DNA from: Rhodamnia argentea
Lineage: Eukaryota > Streptophyta > Magnoliopsida > Myrtales > Myrtaceae
DNA: 64,000 bases
Assembly (NCBI RefSeq): GCF_020921035.1
Contig: NC_063152.1
Location: 6,276,001 to 6,340,000 of the forward strand
Reading direction: 5' to 3'
Shown piece by piece: positions 52,190-63,950 of the stretch (its first letter is position 1; the number at the start of each line of letters is the position of its first letter). The translations under genes were made by a program, and so were the position numbers. The notes below the pieces were generated by a model. That model saw only the letters and a program-made list of their open reading frames with translations, ran no database searches and was not told the origin of the DNA.

Positions 52190-55100
52190 TGTGACATTCT
52201 ATAATCCGACTCGTTTCGAAGCCTTGAATAAATGAAAAGTCTCATCAATGTATTCCAGACTAATCTCACCTGGAATTGATCCCTCTCGAGCGGACTAACC
52301 AAATAGGAATGGCTAGCTAGGAAAATTAAGTATGTGGACCTAAGAACTTGATCTTGGACCGACTCTTTGGCCATGAAAATTGTCGAGGGAATATTTTGGA
52401 CCAATATAGGCCGATCCTAGAATAATTAAGGAACGATTTGGATAATACCCTATGCTTAGATCACGGGTGATTCCGTTTGACCTCGTGTGGGTTCCGAACA
52501 TCCCCGAATTATTTTCTAACGATCGTGTCCATCGGGACTAGTGATTGACCCTCGCAATTGAATAACAACCAAAGTCGCCATGGCTCGAGAAATTCTTAAA
52601 TGTGATATTAATCACGGGTCGATACGCGTAACTCCTAAAAGCCGCCCGTTAATTTGAGATACACTGAAATTTCAATTGATCAAGATTGATCGTGAATCGA
52701 TCTTTAGAATTTGACGTCGGACCTTCAGGGGTTTCAATAATTAAATTTTGGACGTTTCCTCATCCAGTGTATAATTTCTTTGCAGTTAGCCCAAAAGGTT
52801 CAAGAAAAAAAAATTTGGACTGGAAATGGGAAAAGACCCATTTGCCCTTGGAGAATACCCAATTTTTCACTTTGGCAGAAGGGCATTTCGGTCAAATCAC
52901 CCCTTGGCCGAATTTGACTGGTCTTTGTGAGGGGGGGAAATTACTTTTTTGCCCTTCTTGACCTTGGAAACTCCAAAAATATCTAGCCCAATTATTATCC
53001 TAACCTTATACTAATAAATTTTGTTCTTCTTCTCCAAAAATTTAAGAAAATACTCTATCTCTAGCTCACTCTCTCCCCTTGGCTGAGATTCCCTCTCTCC
53101 CCCACCTCCATTGCCAAAAATTTTCCAAGCCCTCGCCGGATTCACCTTGGATCGCCGAAGCTCAACCACCACCGTGAACCACCTTGGACCACCGGATCTT
53201 GTGGGTTTTAGCTGATTGAGGGAGTCACCGGAGCCGCGGGATTGGAATCAAAACTTCTCCCGTTTTCTCGCCGGAAAACTTGCTAAATTTGTTGTAAGTT
53301 GGTCCCTAACCTTAGATTAGGTATCTAGGGTGCTAATAGACTTGAGATTGAGTAGATTTAGGTGAAAAATTGGTTGGTTTTGCTCATTTTCATGCCTTGG
53401 CCGAGAATGAGAAGGAGAGGAGAGAGAAAAGATGATGTTCTTGAATGAATAATGAATTTGCATGATTAGTATTGGATGGCTAGGATTTGATCTAGCTTAT
53501 CTTGCTTTAATCCAACGGCCTAGAATGAATCTTGTCTAGGGAGCTTGATCCAATGGTTGAGATAAATTCCTGCTTATTATAAATTAAATTGAGTGATGGA
53601 GATTAATTGCATGTGGGGGTAATTTAATCGGACGGCCCGGATTAATCACCTCGTTAGTATAGTTTGATTAATTGGTGCGTATTGATTGCACGATGGTGAA
53701 ATTTCGATCGGACGGTAATAATTAATTGCTATGTTAGTATAATTCCGATCGTGTGGTGCGGATTAATTTTTGTGGCGACAAAAATTAATTGTGTGGCCCG
53801 ATTGGCCATTGGTCTTGTGTGACCTAATCGGATGGTCTCGATTTATTAATTCTCTAACGTGAGTGAATAACGTTATTAATCATAAAAAATCCTAACCCTC
53901 CATTATTAATCATGAAAAATCACTATTCATGCAAGAACACAATCTTTCTCTCTCCTCTCCCTTCATTCTCGGCCAAGGCATAAAAATGGGCAAAAACAAC
54001 CAAATTTTTACCCAAATCTACTCAATCTCAAGTCTATTAGCACCCCGATACCTAATCTAAGGGTAGGGACCAACTTACCACTATTTTAGCAAGTTTTCCA
54101 ACGAGAAAACGGAAGAGGTTTTGACCCCAAACCGGCAGCTCTGGCAACTCCTCTTGGTCGGCCAAAGCTCAAGCTACTCCAGCGATTCTAGGTGGTTCAC
54201 GGTAGAGAATAGAGCTCCAGTGGTTTAAGGCGACACCGGCGGCGGCTTGAAGAATTTTCGGCAATGGAGGTGGGAGAGAGAGAGAGAATTCGACCAAGAG
54301 GTGATGAGCAAGAGAGAGAAAGTGAGGTAGAGAGAGTGTGTGTTTTTGAATTTTTTGAAGAAGAAGACCAAAGATTTATTAGAAAAAGGTTAGGATATTT
54401 TCTTTAGGGTGAATAATTTGGTCTAAAAAGTCAAGAAGGGCAAGATGGTCATTTCCCTCTACGTTGACTAGTCAATTTCAGCCATGGGGTGATTTGACCG
54501 AAATGGCCTTGAGCCAAAGTGGAAAATTGTATATTTTCCAAGGATAAATGGGCCTTTTCCCATTTCCAGTCTAAATTTTATTTTTCCCGAACCTCTTGGG
54601 GCGAACCGCGAAGAATTCGTACGCTGGATGAGGAAACGTTCAAAATTTAATTATTGAAACCCTTGAAGGTCCGACGTCAAATCCCGAAGCTCGATTCGCG
54701 ATCAATCTCGATCAGTTGAAATTTCAACGTATCTCAAACTAACGGGCGGCTTTTAGGAGTTACACGTATCGACCCGTGATTAATATCACGTTTAAGAATT
54801 TCTCGAGCCATGTCGACTTTGGTTGTCATTCAATTGCGAGGGTCAATCACTAGTCCCAATGGATATAATCGTTAGAAAATAATTTAGGGACGTTCGAAAC
54901 CCATACGAGGTCAAACGGAATCACCCGTGATCCAAGCATAGGGTATTATCCAAATCGTTCCTTGATCATTCTAGGATAGGCCTATATTGGTCCTAAATAT
55001 TCCCTCGATAATTTTCATGGCCAAAGAGTCAATCCAGGATCAAGTTCTTAGGTCCATGTACTTGATTTTCCTAGCTAGCCATTCTCATTTGGTTAGTCTG

Positions 55101-55202
55101 CTCGAGAGGGATCAACTCCGAGTGAGACTTAGTTGAAATACATCTATGAGATATTTTAGTCATTCATAGCTTCGAAAGTGGGTCGGAATTCAGGATGTCA
55201 CA
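52190..55202. repeat. 1.3-kb inverted arms inside the LTR insertion
   Basis: About 52190-53490 is repeated inverted at about 53880-55202. The right arm ends GGATGTCACA, the reverse complement of an LTR start, so two LTR 5' ends face outward from a centre of about 390 bp. Arms match along their length with scattered differences. The centre holds recurring GATTAATT and CGATCGGACGG motifs. A transcript through this region could fold into a long hairpin. Confidence 0.8.
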
Positions 55203-55329
55203 ATCTCGATCCGCTAATCAGGAAATTTAGCAAGTTCATGTGGCGAAGATTGATCGATCGGAAGGATTTAAGAGATCATGTGGTATTGAATGAGCGACCG
55301 AGGAATTATTGTTGTATGGTCTTAAGTGG

Positions 55330-55820
55330 AATATTTGGGAGGAAATGTGGAATTTTTACCCTAAGGCGTGATGACATGGGGTTCATATTTTATAAGACCA
55401 TAATTTTCCTGAGGCGTTATGACGTAGGCTCCGTTATTATTAATTTACCATAATGCGTTAAACGTGGGGTTGTGCTTATTATATTATTCTGAGGCGTTAA
55501 AAGCGGGATAGTGACCTGAGGCGTTATTACGCGGGTCTATCCAGTTATAATATAGCATGATGTGTTAAACACGGGCTCTGGACCAACGTGGAATTTTATA
55601 TGATGGCTTGAGGCATTATTACGCGGGTCCGTCCGGTTATAATATAGCCCGATGCGTTAAACGCGAACTCTGGACCAACGTAGAATTTTATATGATAGCC
55701 TGATGCGTTAAACGCGGGCTTTGGATCCACATGGAATATTTATATTATAGCTCGAGGCATGGAACGCAGGCATTGAAGCAACGTGGAATATTTTTATTCC
55801 AGTTTGAGACGTGAAATATC
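55330..55820. repeat. minisatellite of short palindromes (GCGTTAAACGC)
   Basis: Repeated blocks of the type GAGGCGTTATTACGCGGG, GATGCGTTAAACGCGGGCT, CTGGACCAACGTGGAATTTT and GGTTATAATATAGC recur four or more times with a spacing of very roughly 60-70 bp. The core GCGTT-AA/ATT-ACGC is itself a small palindrome. It lies in the 3' part of the LTR. Confidence 0.6.
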
Positions 55821-56090
55821 AATATGGGGGTAACATGGAATATTTGTAAAGGTGTGGCAATTTTTTGAGGAAAAATGGAATATTTGGGAATTTATTTGTT
55901 GAATTTTTTAGTAAAGGAGGATTTATGGAGAATTGCACACCTAAGTTGTGTCTGGAGCCACTAGAGTCCTAACCTAGGGTTGGGGGGTTTCTTACCGAGA
56001 TTTTATCTCACCCCGTCGTGGGCTCTCTTTTTCGGACCCTTCGCCTCAGCAATGAATGATCCGCCCTAGAGGTTTGGGATCCCACGAGAC

Positions 56091-56492
56091 ATGGATACAG
56101 TAGTTACCGAGTATCCGGTGGGAGAAGACAAGGTGTATTATAGGCATGTGACTACGATTTGGGTGGACACCGGAGAGCTCTTTTGGAAGACCCACACGTA
56201 TGTGGCTTGGACTTATCGTCATGGGGACTTGACAGTGGGTCCGCTGACTGGTTTTAATATTCCCTATGACGGTGTTTGGGAATGAGGCCCTACTAGTACT
56301 CCACCTCTAGATGGCATAGTGGTACACCCGGACGCTGGTCCCGATGACGTGGAGCCCGGCTCGGAGGTCGTGGCTCCAGAAGCGGATGGGGAAGTCGTGG
56401 AGCCTTCGGATGCGGAGCAGCCTTTAGAGTTGGACGAGGACGAGCCGACAGCTATAGACGAGATAGTGCCCGTTAGCCAAGACGAGGATTAG
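56091..56492 (+). pseudogene. conserved small LTR ORF with one in-frame stop
   Basis: From ATG 56091 the frame is open to TGA 56283-56285, then continues open in the same frame to TAG at 56490-56492, so about 133 codons with one internal stop. HVTTIWVDTG, AW, R, GPLTGF are shared in order with 9917-10210. The second part is strongly acidic (PDDVEPGSEVV, ELDEDEPTAIDE). Unknown function; the shared motif in two different LTRs is the only clue. Confidence 0.45.
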
Positions 56493-56875
56493 GATGGTTG
56501 ACCTCTCGACTTTTGTAGCGTTTTCTTTTGGTTATGTAGTGGGCTTCAACCACGTAGTCTTTTTGTTGTAGTGGTCACGGGCTTGTACAGTGGCATCTAA
56601 AACCTTAATTTTAAGAGAGTTTGTAACAACTATGTATATATGTACATAAGTTTGTTTTTACCATCCCAAGTTATCATAATGGTAAGTTGGTTTTCTGTAC
56701 GGAGATTGTTGTTGCTTCCGCAAGTGTAAATTTTGTTGGCCTTTGGATCCTGGAGAACCGTACGTATGCGTGGCCGGATAGAGGGAATGTTTCGAGTCCC
56801 CGGGGTTCGAGTCGTGACAGTAATCATCCGTGCCAACCCAACATGTGTAATTTGACGTGGGTTTAATGATGTTCA

Positions 56876-58568
56876 TGTGACGACCTAAATTTTTTGCCAA
56901 ATTAAGTTTACAAGCGGAATAGTTAATTTGTGCTTGGATAGGTGGGGAACAAGAATTGGAGATTGTACTTTTGGGACTTTAGTTGATGGCGCGAAAATAT
57001 ATTGATGGAAGGAAGAGGGTGCCTTTTTCGGTTCATAAAGTCTAATTATATGAGAAATTAGAGCAACAAGTGGAATTGCACCTAGTGGACCGAAGGACAA
57101 GTGGGATTGTGCATGGAGGACACTTGACAAGCATGCAATCAACCTTCCATCCACTACAATATGCTCAATTTCTCTCTCTCCTCCCGTTGGTGCTTGAAAT
57201 CTTCATGAAAACTCTCAAGAACCCTCTTACTCTCTCTCTCTTTTTCTCTTGGCCGAAAGCTCTCTCACCCTCTTCCTCTCACCGACTCGACCTCTCTCTC
57301 TAATTCTTCTTTGATTGTTGGTTTTGCTTGTGCCAAAGAGGAGAAGGTCGCGCTCGAGCTTGCAGCGCGGTGGTTCGGGATCGTTTTCATGTTAGGTTAA
57401 GAGGCGAGTAAAATTTCTAATTCTTCAATCATCGGTTGTCCATCCTGTTTGCATGTCTTAGATTCTAGTAGAATAGATATCCTTGAGGCTTGGGTGAACT
57501 GGATTGGTGGTTGGATCATCGCAAAAGGCGACGTATTGATGGTTTGGGCGCATAGGACCCGAGGTAGGAGTGTGGGCGCGAACGACCCCTAAACTTGTTT
57601 GCATGTCCCAGATTCTAGCTAGATAAGGTTCTCTTGGTGTCGGATTTGTGAATTTGGAGGACGGATCATTGAAATTGAGTGACGGATAGCTTGGCCGAGA
57701 GAGGACATGTTCGGTTTTGGAGGTATTAGTGCACGGTGGACTTTTAAATGGTTTGCATGTAATCGCTATTGCTTAAGTAGCCTTTGTTTGGCTCTGAGTT
57801 GGTTGAGTTGATGGTTTAATTTAGTACGACAAGTGATGATTTGCAGATGGGTGGTGAAGGATTGATGGCCGAGAAGGCCTAGGGGGGTTGAATTCGAGTT
57901 GTTTGATGAGGTTTAGCATCGATAGTCCTCTATGTGACCCTTTGTTTCATTTATTAGTCGATTATTTGATCTATGGCTTGTTATTTCTGGCTATGTCTGT
58001 GAATGACCTTAATATGGCTAGGTCGGATGGACTGAAAGTTTATATATGGAGATGCTGAATGTGATATCTGGCGTGTATCCAGTGATTGACGATTCCGATA
58101 GTTGGCATTTTAGACATTTTACTTGCTGAGCTTATAACTAACCCTCATTGGTTGTAATCTTTTTAGATTTAGCTAGCCAGTAAGGATGGCGGAGAAGGGC
58201 AGAGGACATGCTATGTTGGTGGTATCGATGGATGATGAGATTATGGATCGGGAGTGGTAACCTTTTGTAGACTCCCAGCTGTTGTCCTTTGCTAAAGAAG
58301 ATGTAATTGACTGGTTATCTATATAAATGAAATCAGTTATTGTGGTAATATGTGTGTTTGTTTTATGTGTTATATGTGAATTTTTGTATCACGGGTTAGT
58401 GAACCTCATAAGGCTATACCTTCTAGGCGGCGTGTCTATCCGTTGAATGCACCAGTTTGATGGCCTGATTTGTTTGTTTACATAATATTCCGTATACACC
58501 AAATATTTTATGTAATATCATATTAAAGACGAGTGCGTACTAAGTAAGTGGCACCCTGGGACGTCACA
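56876..58568. mobile_element. 1.7-kb solo LTR (unit B)
   Basis: Counterpart of 14328-16023, TGTGACGACC ... GGGACGTCACA, with flanks gttca/gctca. The TATA box seen in unit A is altered here (CACTACAATATGC), so this copy has probably lost promoter activity. Confidence 0.8.
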
Positions 58569-59468
58569 GCTCACCTCGTGATCTCTATGGATGACTCTAG
58601 GGAAAGGATTCCAATTGAGATACCAAGCCCTGTGGCGAGTAGTAACCTCATGGATGGATTTCTTCTAGAAGAGAAGTTTTATAATCCAGCTAGCCGGAGG
58701 AAGTGTTTCGTCTTAGGATGCTGCATTGATCAGTATTGTTTAGTTAAAGACTAGATTATGGTTCTGCTTTTTCCAAGAAAAATCCTGCAGTACAGTCAAA
58801 AAACACATGGCGCTCAAAAGTCAATTGTAGATTACGAAAAGGCTCCAAGGCCTAGAGATGATAATGTTTTCTTAAAACCTTGCAATCCTGCCAACTTTAG
58901 AATTCATTTTTTAACCTAAGTCAAGCTTAGAATCTGAAATAGCTGAACGTCTTTCGAAAGGTTAGTCAGTCGCATGTAACCTTCCAGATGTTTCTTAGTC
59001 TTTTATCAAGTCCCTGTCAAGGGGGAAAAAACTTATGACAGGTACAGAAAATGCCACACCAAATAACCTGGGCACGCCTATTCGAAATATACAGGTCAAC
59101 TGTTTCTCAGAGGTTCTCTTGAATACTGTTATCTTATGAGCTTATGAACACTGAACGCGACTCCTCGCTAACTCAATTTGAAAGAGGCCAAAATTTTGTG
59201 GACGTATTTAAACCTCTGAGCTAGTAACTATGTCTTTGTTTTGGCCGGAGTTAATAATTACATTTGTTCAATGAATCCCATTTCCTGTCAGAGATCTGTA
59301 AGTTGCCTGTCATGAAGTACACGTTCATATTGCAAAATCTATGTGACAATAACAATGCAGAATTCCGATCTGTGTTAAAGTTTTAGGACTCTCAAATTGA
59401 GTGAGTACCGACCTTTTGGCACAGAACATTACAAGTGCAAGAAAACAATAAAGAAAAAATGTTGATCA
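58569..59468. other. RLK 3' flank, right palindrome arm (unit B)
   Basis: Counterpart of 16024-16923; non-coding. Confidence 0.7.
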
Positions 59469-60635
59469 TCATCTTCCTTTGACCACAGAATTCGTGATGG
59501 TGTTCGTGGACAAGATGCATTCCCACTGCGACTTGATATCGTGACTCGGCATTTCACTTTTGAAGGTGAATGTAGGCGTTCTTGGCTGAGGAAGTTCTGA
59601 CTCACCGCTCAGCATCAGGACTACAGATGACATGTTGGGTCGGTCGGTCGTGTGGTCCTGCACACACAGAAGCCCAACCTGAATGCATCTCATCACTTCT
59701 GATGGCGAACAAGTATGAACAATTGCTTCATCTGTTAGGTCTAGTCTAGTATCTTTGCTCCTCAACTGCCATGCCTGTAAGAATTAGAGATCATATGGCG
59801 CATACATAGCCGAAAAGATTTACAGAAGATCACTCGAAAATGTATTCCTTGCACTTACATAAGAAAGAAGATTGAAATGCTGGCCTTGGTAGTGTAAGCT
59901 CGTGTTCTTTTTGCCAGAGACGATCTCAAGTAGCAAGACACCCAAGCTACAGACGACAGACTTCTCAGAAAATATCCCTCCAATGGCATATTCAGGAGAC
60001 ATTTGTCCTCTGCAATTGATTTGGTCATGTTAATCACTCAAGTTATAGAGTTTCCTTATTGAACTGATTTTCCAGTGGCAAGGCTTGAAAACTTACAGCG
60101 TCCCAACAACTTTGTGAGTATTTACCAGAACTTGAGTGCCTTTGAAGATCTGCGCCAGCCCAAAGTCTGAAATTTTTGGGTTCATTTTCTCATCAAAGCT
60201 TGCCCATATTTCAACAGAATTCCTGTCTTGTAGAACAAAGTTTCCACCATCTGAAAGCATTGCTGTGGTATTATTTGAGTGGACAGAAACATTGGTGGAC
60301 CATACTATGTTCTGTCCCTCATCCACGAGCTTCAGATTCCCGTCGCTGCCTATTTTTAATTTTGCAGATTGATCTGAGTGGGCAAGCAGTGTATCCCTAT
60401 TGGCAACCCAGACAATCTTGAATGGAGTCATGCTCTTGTACCATATGCCCACATATTGATTTGCTGATCCATTGGGGGTGAAGAAGCCGAGCTCGAAGAT
60501 TTGACCGGAGGAGACAAGAGTTTGCTTGAGAAAGAGTGGTTTGGCTGCAGTGATGTTAAAAAGTGCAGTGCTCTGATGTGCCTGAAGAAGGAAGAAGATG
60601 ACCAAGGAAGAGTAGAGACCAATCATAACTAGCAT
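59469..60635 (-). CDS. chimeric lectin-kinase C-lobe protein created by internal deletion
   Basis: Minus strand, exons 60635-60097, 60009-59859, 59774-59469, total 996 nt = 331 residues, all open with GT/AG borders. The first exon carries the RLK signal peptide and nearly all of the B-lectin domain ([11 protein letters not shown], up to EIWASFD) and then runs in frame into the kinase activation segment ([14 protein letters not shown]). The other two exons are the kinase C-lobe ([23 protein letters not shown]) and the normal C-terminus. S-locus glycoprotein, PAN, membrane helix, glycine loop, catalytic Lys and HRD are gone. Compared with 16924-19910 about 1.8 kb is missing, with TCATC shared at both breakpoints (near 60192). 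The predicted protein would enter the secretory pathway and cannot be a kinase. Promoter and TATA box are kept. It may be a new gene or simply a pseudogene that is still open. Confidence 0.6.
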
Positions 60636-61377
60636 AGTAATCGTAGTGCGTGAATGACCACCAAAAGGAAACCTAGTGCGTTCAGGCGTCGGTTCCTTGA
60701 GAATGTTAAAAGGCTCCCAGTTCTTCGCTTTTCCTTTTTGCCTGCAGGTTTGAAAGGAAGACAAGATTTCTGCAAACCAAAGCGCGTTGCCACAGGTGTG
60801 AGGTCATAAGTCCTTTTGGAGATGGCTTCAAAGGCTTTGTTATTGAACAAATACGTTTTATATTGGAAGCTGATGATGCCTGTCCCAGTTCAAATGCATT
60901 CCCAATATTGCAAGAGATCATGATGACATTGGCGTTTGACCACTCAGTATCGATTATGCCATAGCAGGTTCATTGTGGGTCAAATGGTGGCTTATAAAAC
61001 GAGAACTGTTTTTGGACATTGGCATTCTTCTCTTGGCCGTTGTTCAAAGTTGACTAAACCCAGGACAAATAACACATGAGAGGTCGAAGTCACTTCTGAT
61101 GAAACTTGGCCATATGTTTCTGTTAATGCACTAGCCCAAGCTTCTTGTTCAATGAAGCTAAATGACTTCATACCAATTCTGTTTAAGGATTAAATGGCTC
61201 CGATTTTGATCACTAGCTGATATTAGCATTCCATTCACGCAATGCTCATCCGAATTGAATTGCTCAGTTATTCAAGCTTCTCGACACTTTCTCTTTTGTT
61301 TCCTTGTCTTAGATAACTAAGAATAATTTTATGTCTGTAACAAAGCAATCTAATTTCCACAAGGCATAGATGACTTC
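60636..61377 (-). promoter_or_regulatory. promoter and leader of the chimeric gene
   Basis: Counterpart of 19911-20650. TATA box (TTTTATAAG on the minus strand, about 60990-60999) with a W-box core TTGACC just downstream, and another W-box core near 61050. A long upstream ORF (60921-60706) is retained. It ends at the Copia LTR inserted at 61378. Confidence 0.55.
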
Positions 61378-62100
61378 TGTTGTAATATAACGCGCGGAAA
61401 CTAACCCAGATCTTGCAAATAAATCAATGCGAAAAGCCTAGAGAAATAACAATGAACAATAAAGGACACCAGAGATTACGTGGTTCGGTCCGAATATCGG
61501 TACCTACATCCACGGGAGAGCCAGTAAGAATAATCCACTATAATCGGAGAATCAGATTTACAATCACTCAATACGCTCGTGTTTCCCGCACCTAAATTAT
61601 ACCCAAACCCAAACTGTTTGCAAGTAAACAACTTGATCGGATATATAAAACTCACGCACAAATTTTCTGTGTTCAGACTCCTTCGCGCGATCAAGAGAAC
61701 TTCACTGCGTCGTCCTTCTCTTTCTCTCATGTCGTCCTTCTCGCAAAGTCTATTGCGCGCGGCTTCTACCTCCTTTTTTGGCCACTGCAACTCGGTTGAA
61801 GACTTTAAAACAAACCACGTTTTTTTGTCTTCTTTTCAACCTAGACTTTGTAGGGCCCACAAAATATATAAATATATTTGTGGCCTTTTCATCTAATTAA
61901 AAAAAAACAAAAGTAATCTGCAGCACAATAAAGTCCAAGTCATGAGCCCCTTTTCTTGTCCTGTAGTGCCAATAACAATTATGGAGGAGGAAGTAGATCT
62001 TCGTTGCACGCCATGCAGAGATTTGTTTTCCTTTAATTAACCGATTTAACAAATCGGTACTTATCCGTAAATAATTTTAAACTCGAGACACAATTCAACA
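61378..62100 (-). repeat. Copia 3' LTR, 723 bp
   Basis: On the minus strand it runs from TGTTGAATTGTG to ATATTACAACA, i.e. TGTTG...CAACA ends. It contains the phrase ATTACGTGGTTCGG (plus strand), frequent in plant Copia LTRs. Confidence 0.85.
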
Positions 62101-62182
62101 ATTATCCACCTTGACTCGATGTTTGAAGCCAAGTCAATAATGCTCATCATCCATGTTGCTCTCCTAACGCCCCCAAAGGCGC

Positions 62183-62731
62183 TCACTCTCTGCAGACGCC
62201 AATAGTGCTCAAGCAAAGCTTGAGCTTCGTCAAAGGAACAGTCTTAGTCATCATGTCTGCAGGGTTCTCTCTCGTAGCTATCTTTTTCACAACAACTTTA
62301 CCCTTCGTTAAGACATCTCGGATGAAGTGATACCCGAGATTGATATGCTTTGTCTGCTCGTGATAAACTGGATTATATGCTAGATAAATCGCACCTTGGT
62401 TATCACAGTGTATATCAACACTTTTATGTTCTAACCCAAAGTCCAAGAGCATACCCCGTAACCAAATTGCCTCTTTTGCTATAAAGGTCGGTGCCATGTT
62501 CTCCGCCTCAGTCGACGACAAGGCTATGTGGTCCTGTAAAGACACCTTCCAACTAACCGCATCACTTGCAAGCGTAAACAAGTATCATGCTAAAGACCCG
62601 CACTCATCCAAGTCACCCGCATGATCAGAATCTACAAAACTAGTGGTCTCACTACCATTACTGTCCCTCCGGTATACTATATCAACGTCTGCTGTCTCCT
62701 TTAAATATCTGAGGATCCATTTTACAGCTTC
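62183..62731 (-). pseudogene. Copia RNase H
   Basis: 62581-62183 is open and reads as RNase H: SWKVSLQDHIALSSTEAE, then HCDNQGAIYLA, TKHINLGYHFIRD and a C-terminus ending at 62183. The upstream part (to 62731) contains stops: TAG where Trp is expected near 62731 (KTH-stop-EAVKW) and TGA near 62580. Would degrade the RNA of RNA-DNA hybrids; disrupted here. Confidence 0.8.
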
Positions 62732-63950
62732 CTAATGAGTTTTACCTGGACGCTTCATATAACGACTAACTACACCGACGACTTGTGAAATGTCGGGCCT
62801 AGTGCATACCATAGCATACATAATACTACCCACGACACTAGAATAAGGAACACAAGACATATGTTCCTTTTCCTCCTCGATCCGTGGTGATAACTTAACC
62901 GAAAGTTTAAAGTGCTTCGCTAATGGAATACTCACAGACTTATCTGATCGCATATTAAAATGTGCGACAATTTTCTCAATATATTTCTTTTGAGACAGAC
63001 GTAATAATCCTGCAGTCCTGTCACGCAAAATCTCCATACCCAATATTTTCTTCGCAGCACCTAAATCTTTCATCTCAAACTCAGCACTTAACTGCCTCTT
63101 CAACTCATCAATATCGGACATATTTTTCGTTGCTATCAACATATCATCAACGTATAACAGCAAATATATCAAAGACCCATCCTCCAATCTCCTAAAATAA
63201 ACACAACTATCCATTTGACTTTTCGAATAGTCCCGACAAGCCATGAAAGCGTCAAACCGCTTATACCGCTGTCTAGGAGATTGTTTCAGCCCATACAAAG
63301 ATTTCTTTAACAAGCAAACATGGTCTTCCTTACTCGGAATAGCAAATCCCTCTAGCTGCCTCATGTAAATCTGCTCCTCCAACTCACCGTGAAGAAACAC
63401 TGTTTTCACATCAAGCTGCTCCAACTCGAGATCCTGTGCAGCAACTAAGGCAAGTAAAACACGAATAGAAGTATGCCTTACTACAGGAGAAAACACCTCA
63501 TTGTAGTCAATGCCTTCCCGCTGGGTATACTCCTTTGCAACAAGCCTCGCCTTATATCTTGCTGCCTCGACACCGGGAATGCCCTCTTTCCATTTGTAGA
63601 CCCATTTACTTCCGACAATTTTCTAGCTCTTAGGTACTTTAACTAGCTCCCATGTCTGATTTTGATGGAGTGATTCCATCTCTTCACTCATAGCCCCTAG
63701 CCACTAAGACAAAGGCTCATCTATCTCCACATCATCACCTACGGTTAAAGCATACACAATATCCGTATAACCATAACGTACAAGTGGTTTAATTTGCCTT
63801 CTTTGTCTGTCTGTGGCTATACTATCTTGCGGCTGTACTGGTTGTTCACTATCACCGTCTTCGGGAGCTGCAGCTTCATTTGCAATCTCAACATTTGTTA
63901 CCTCGAGGTCTCTCGGAGTCTCCACTTGAAGCTCCACCTCACTACTAACA
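62732..63950 (-). pseudogene. Copia reverse transcriptase
   Basis: 63496-62732 is open for 254 codons and contains the catalytic LLLYVDDMLIA, QLDVKTVFLHGELEEQIYM and KSLYGLKQSPRQ. The frame continues upstream (VAKEYTQREGIDYNEVFSPV) but has TAG at 63623-63625 and TAG at 63704-63706, the latter where Trp is usual. Upstream of that is the acidic linker before reverse transcriptase (63937-63704). The active site is intact, but the polyprotein is interrupted. Confidence 0.85.

Larger units (their letters stand above)
52190..56819. mobile_element. 4.6-kb LTR insertion specific to unit B
   Basis: Begins TGTGACATTC and ends GAGTCGTGACA; flanked by a perfect 5-bp duplication gtaat (52185-52189, 56820-56824). 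Unit A has the empty site at 14272-14276. There is no gag or pol, so it is a solo LTR, enlarged by an inverted copy of its own 5' part. The left half contains a CT-rich leader (53055-53100), the right half a minisatellite (about 55330-55820) and the small LTR ORF (56091). It was inserted after the segmental duplication. Confidence 0.85.

Noticed and set aside
61965..62000. Resemblance of AATAACAATT.TGGAG to the flank at 20650, which might mean the insertion ends at 61967
   Set aside because: The LTR ends (TGTTG...CAACA) and the adjoining polypurine tract place the LTR end at 62100. The match is short and fades after about 30 bases.
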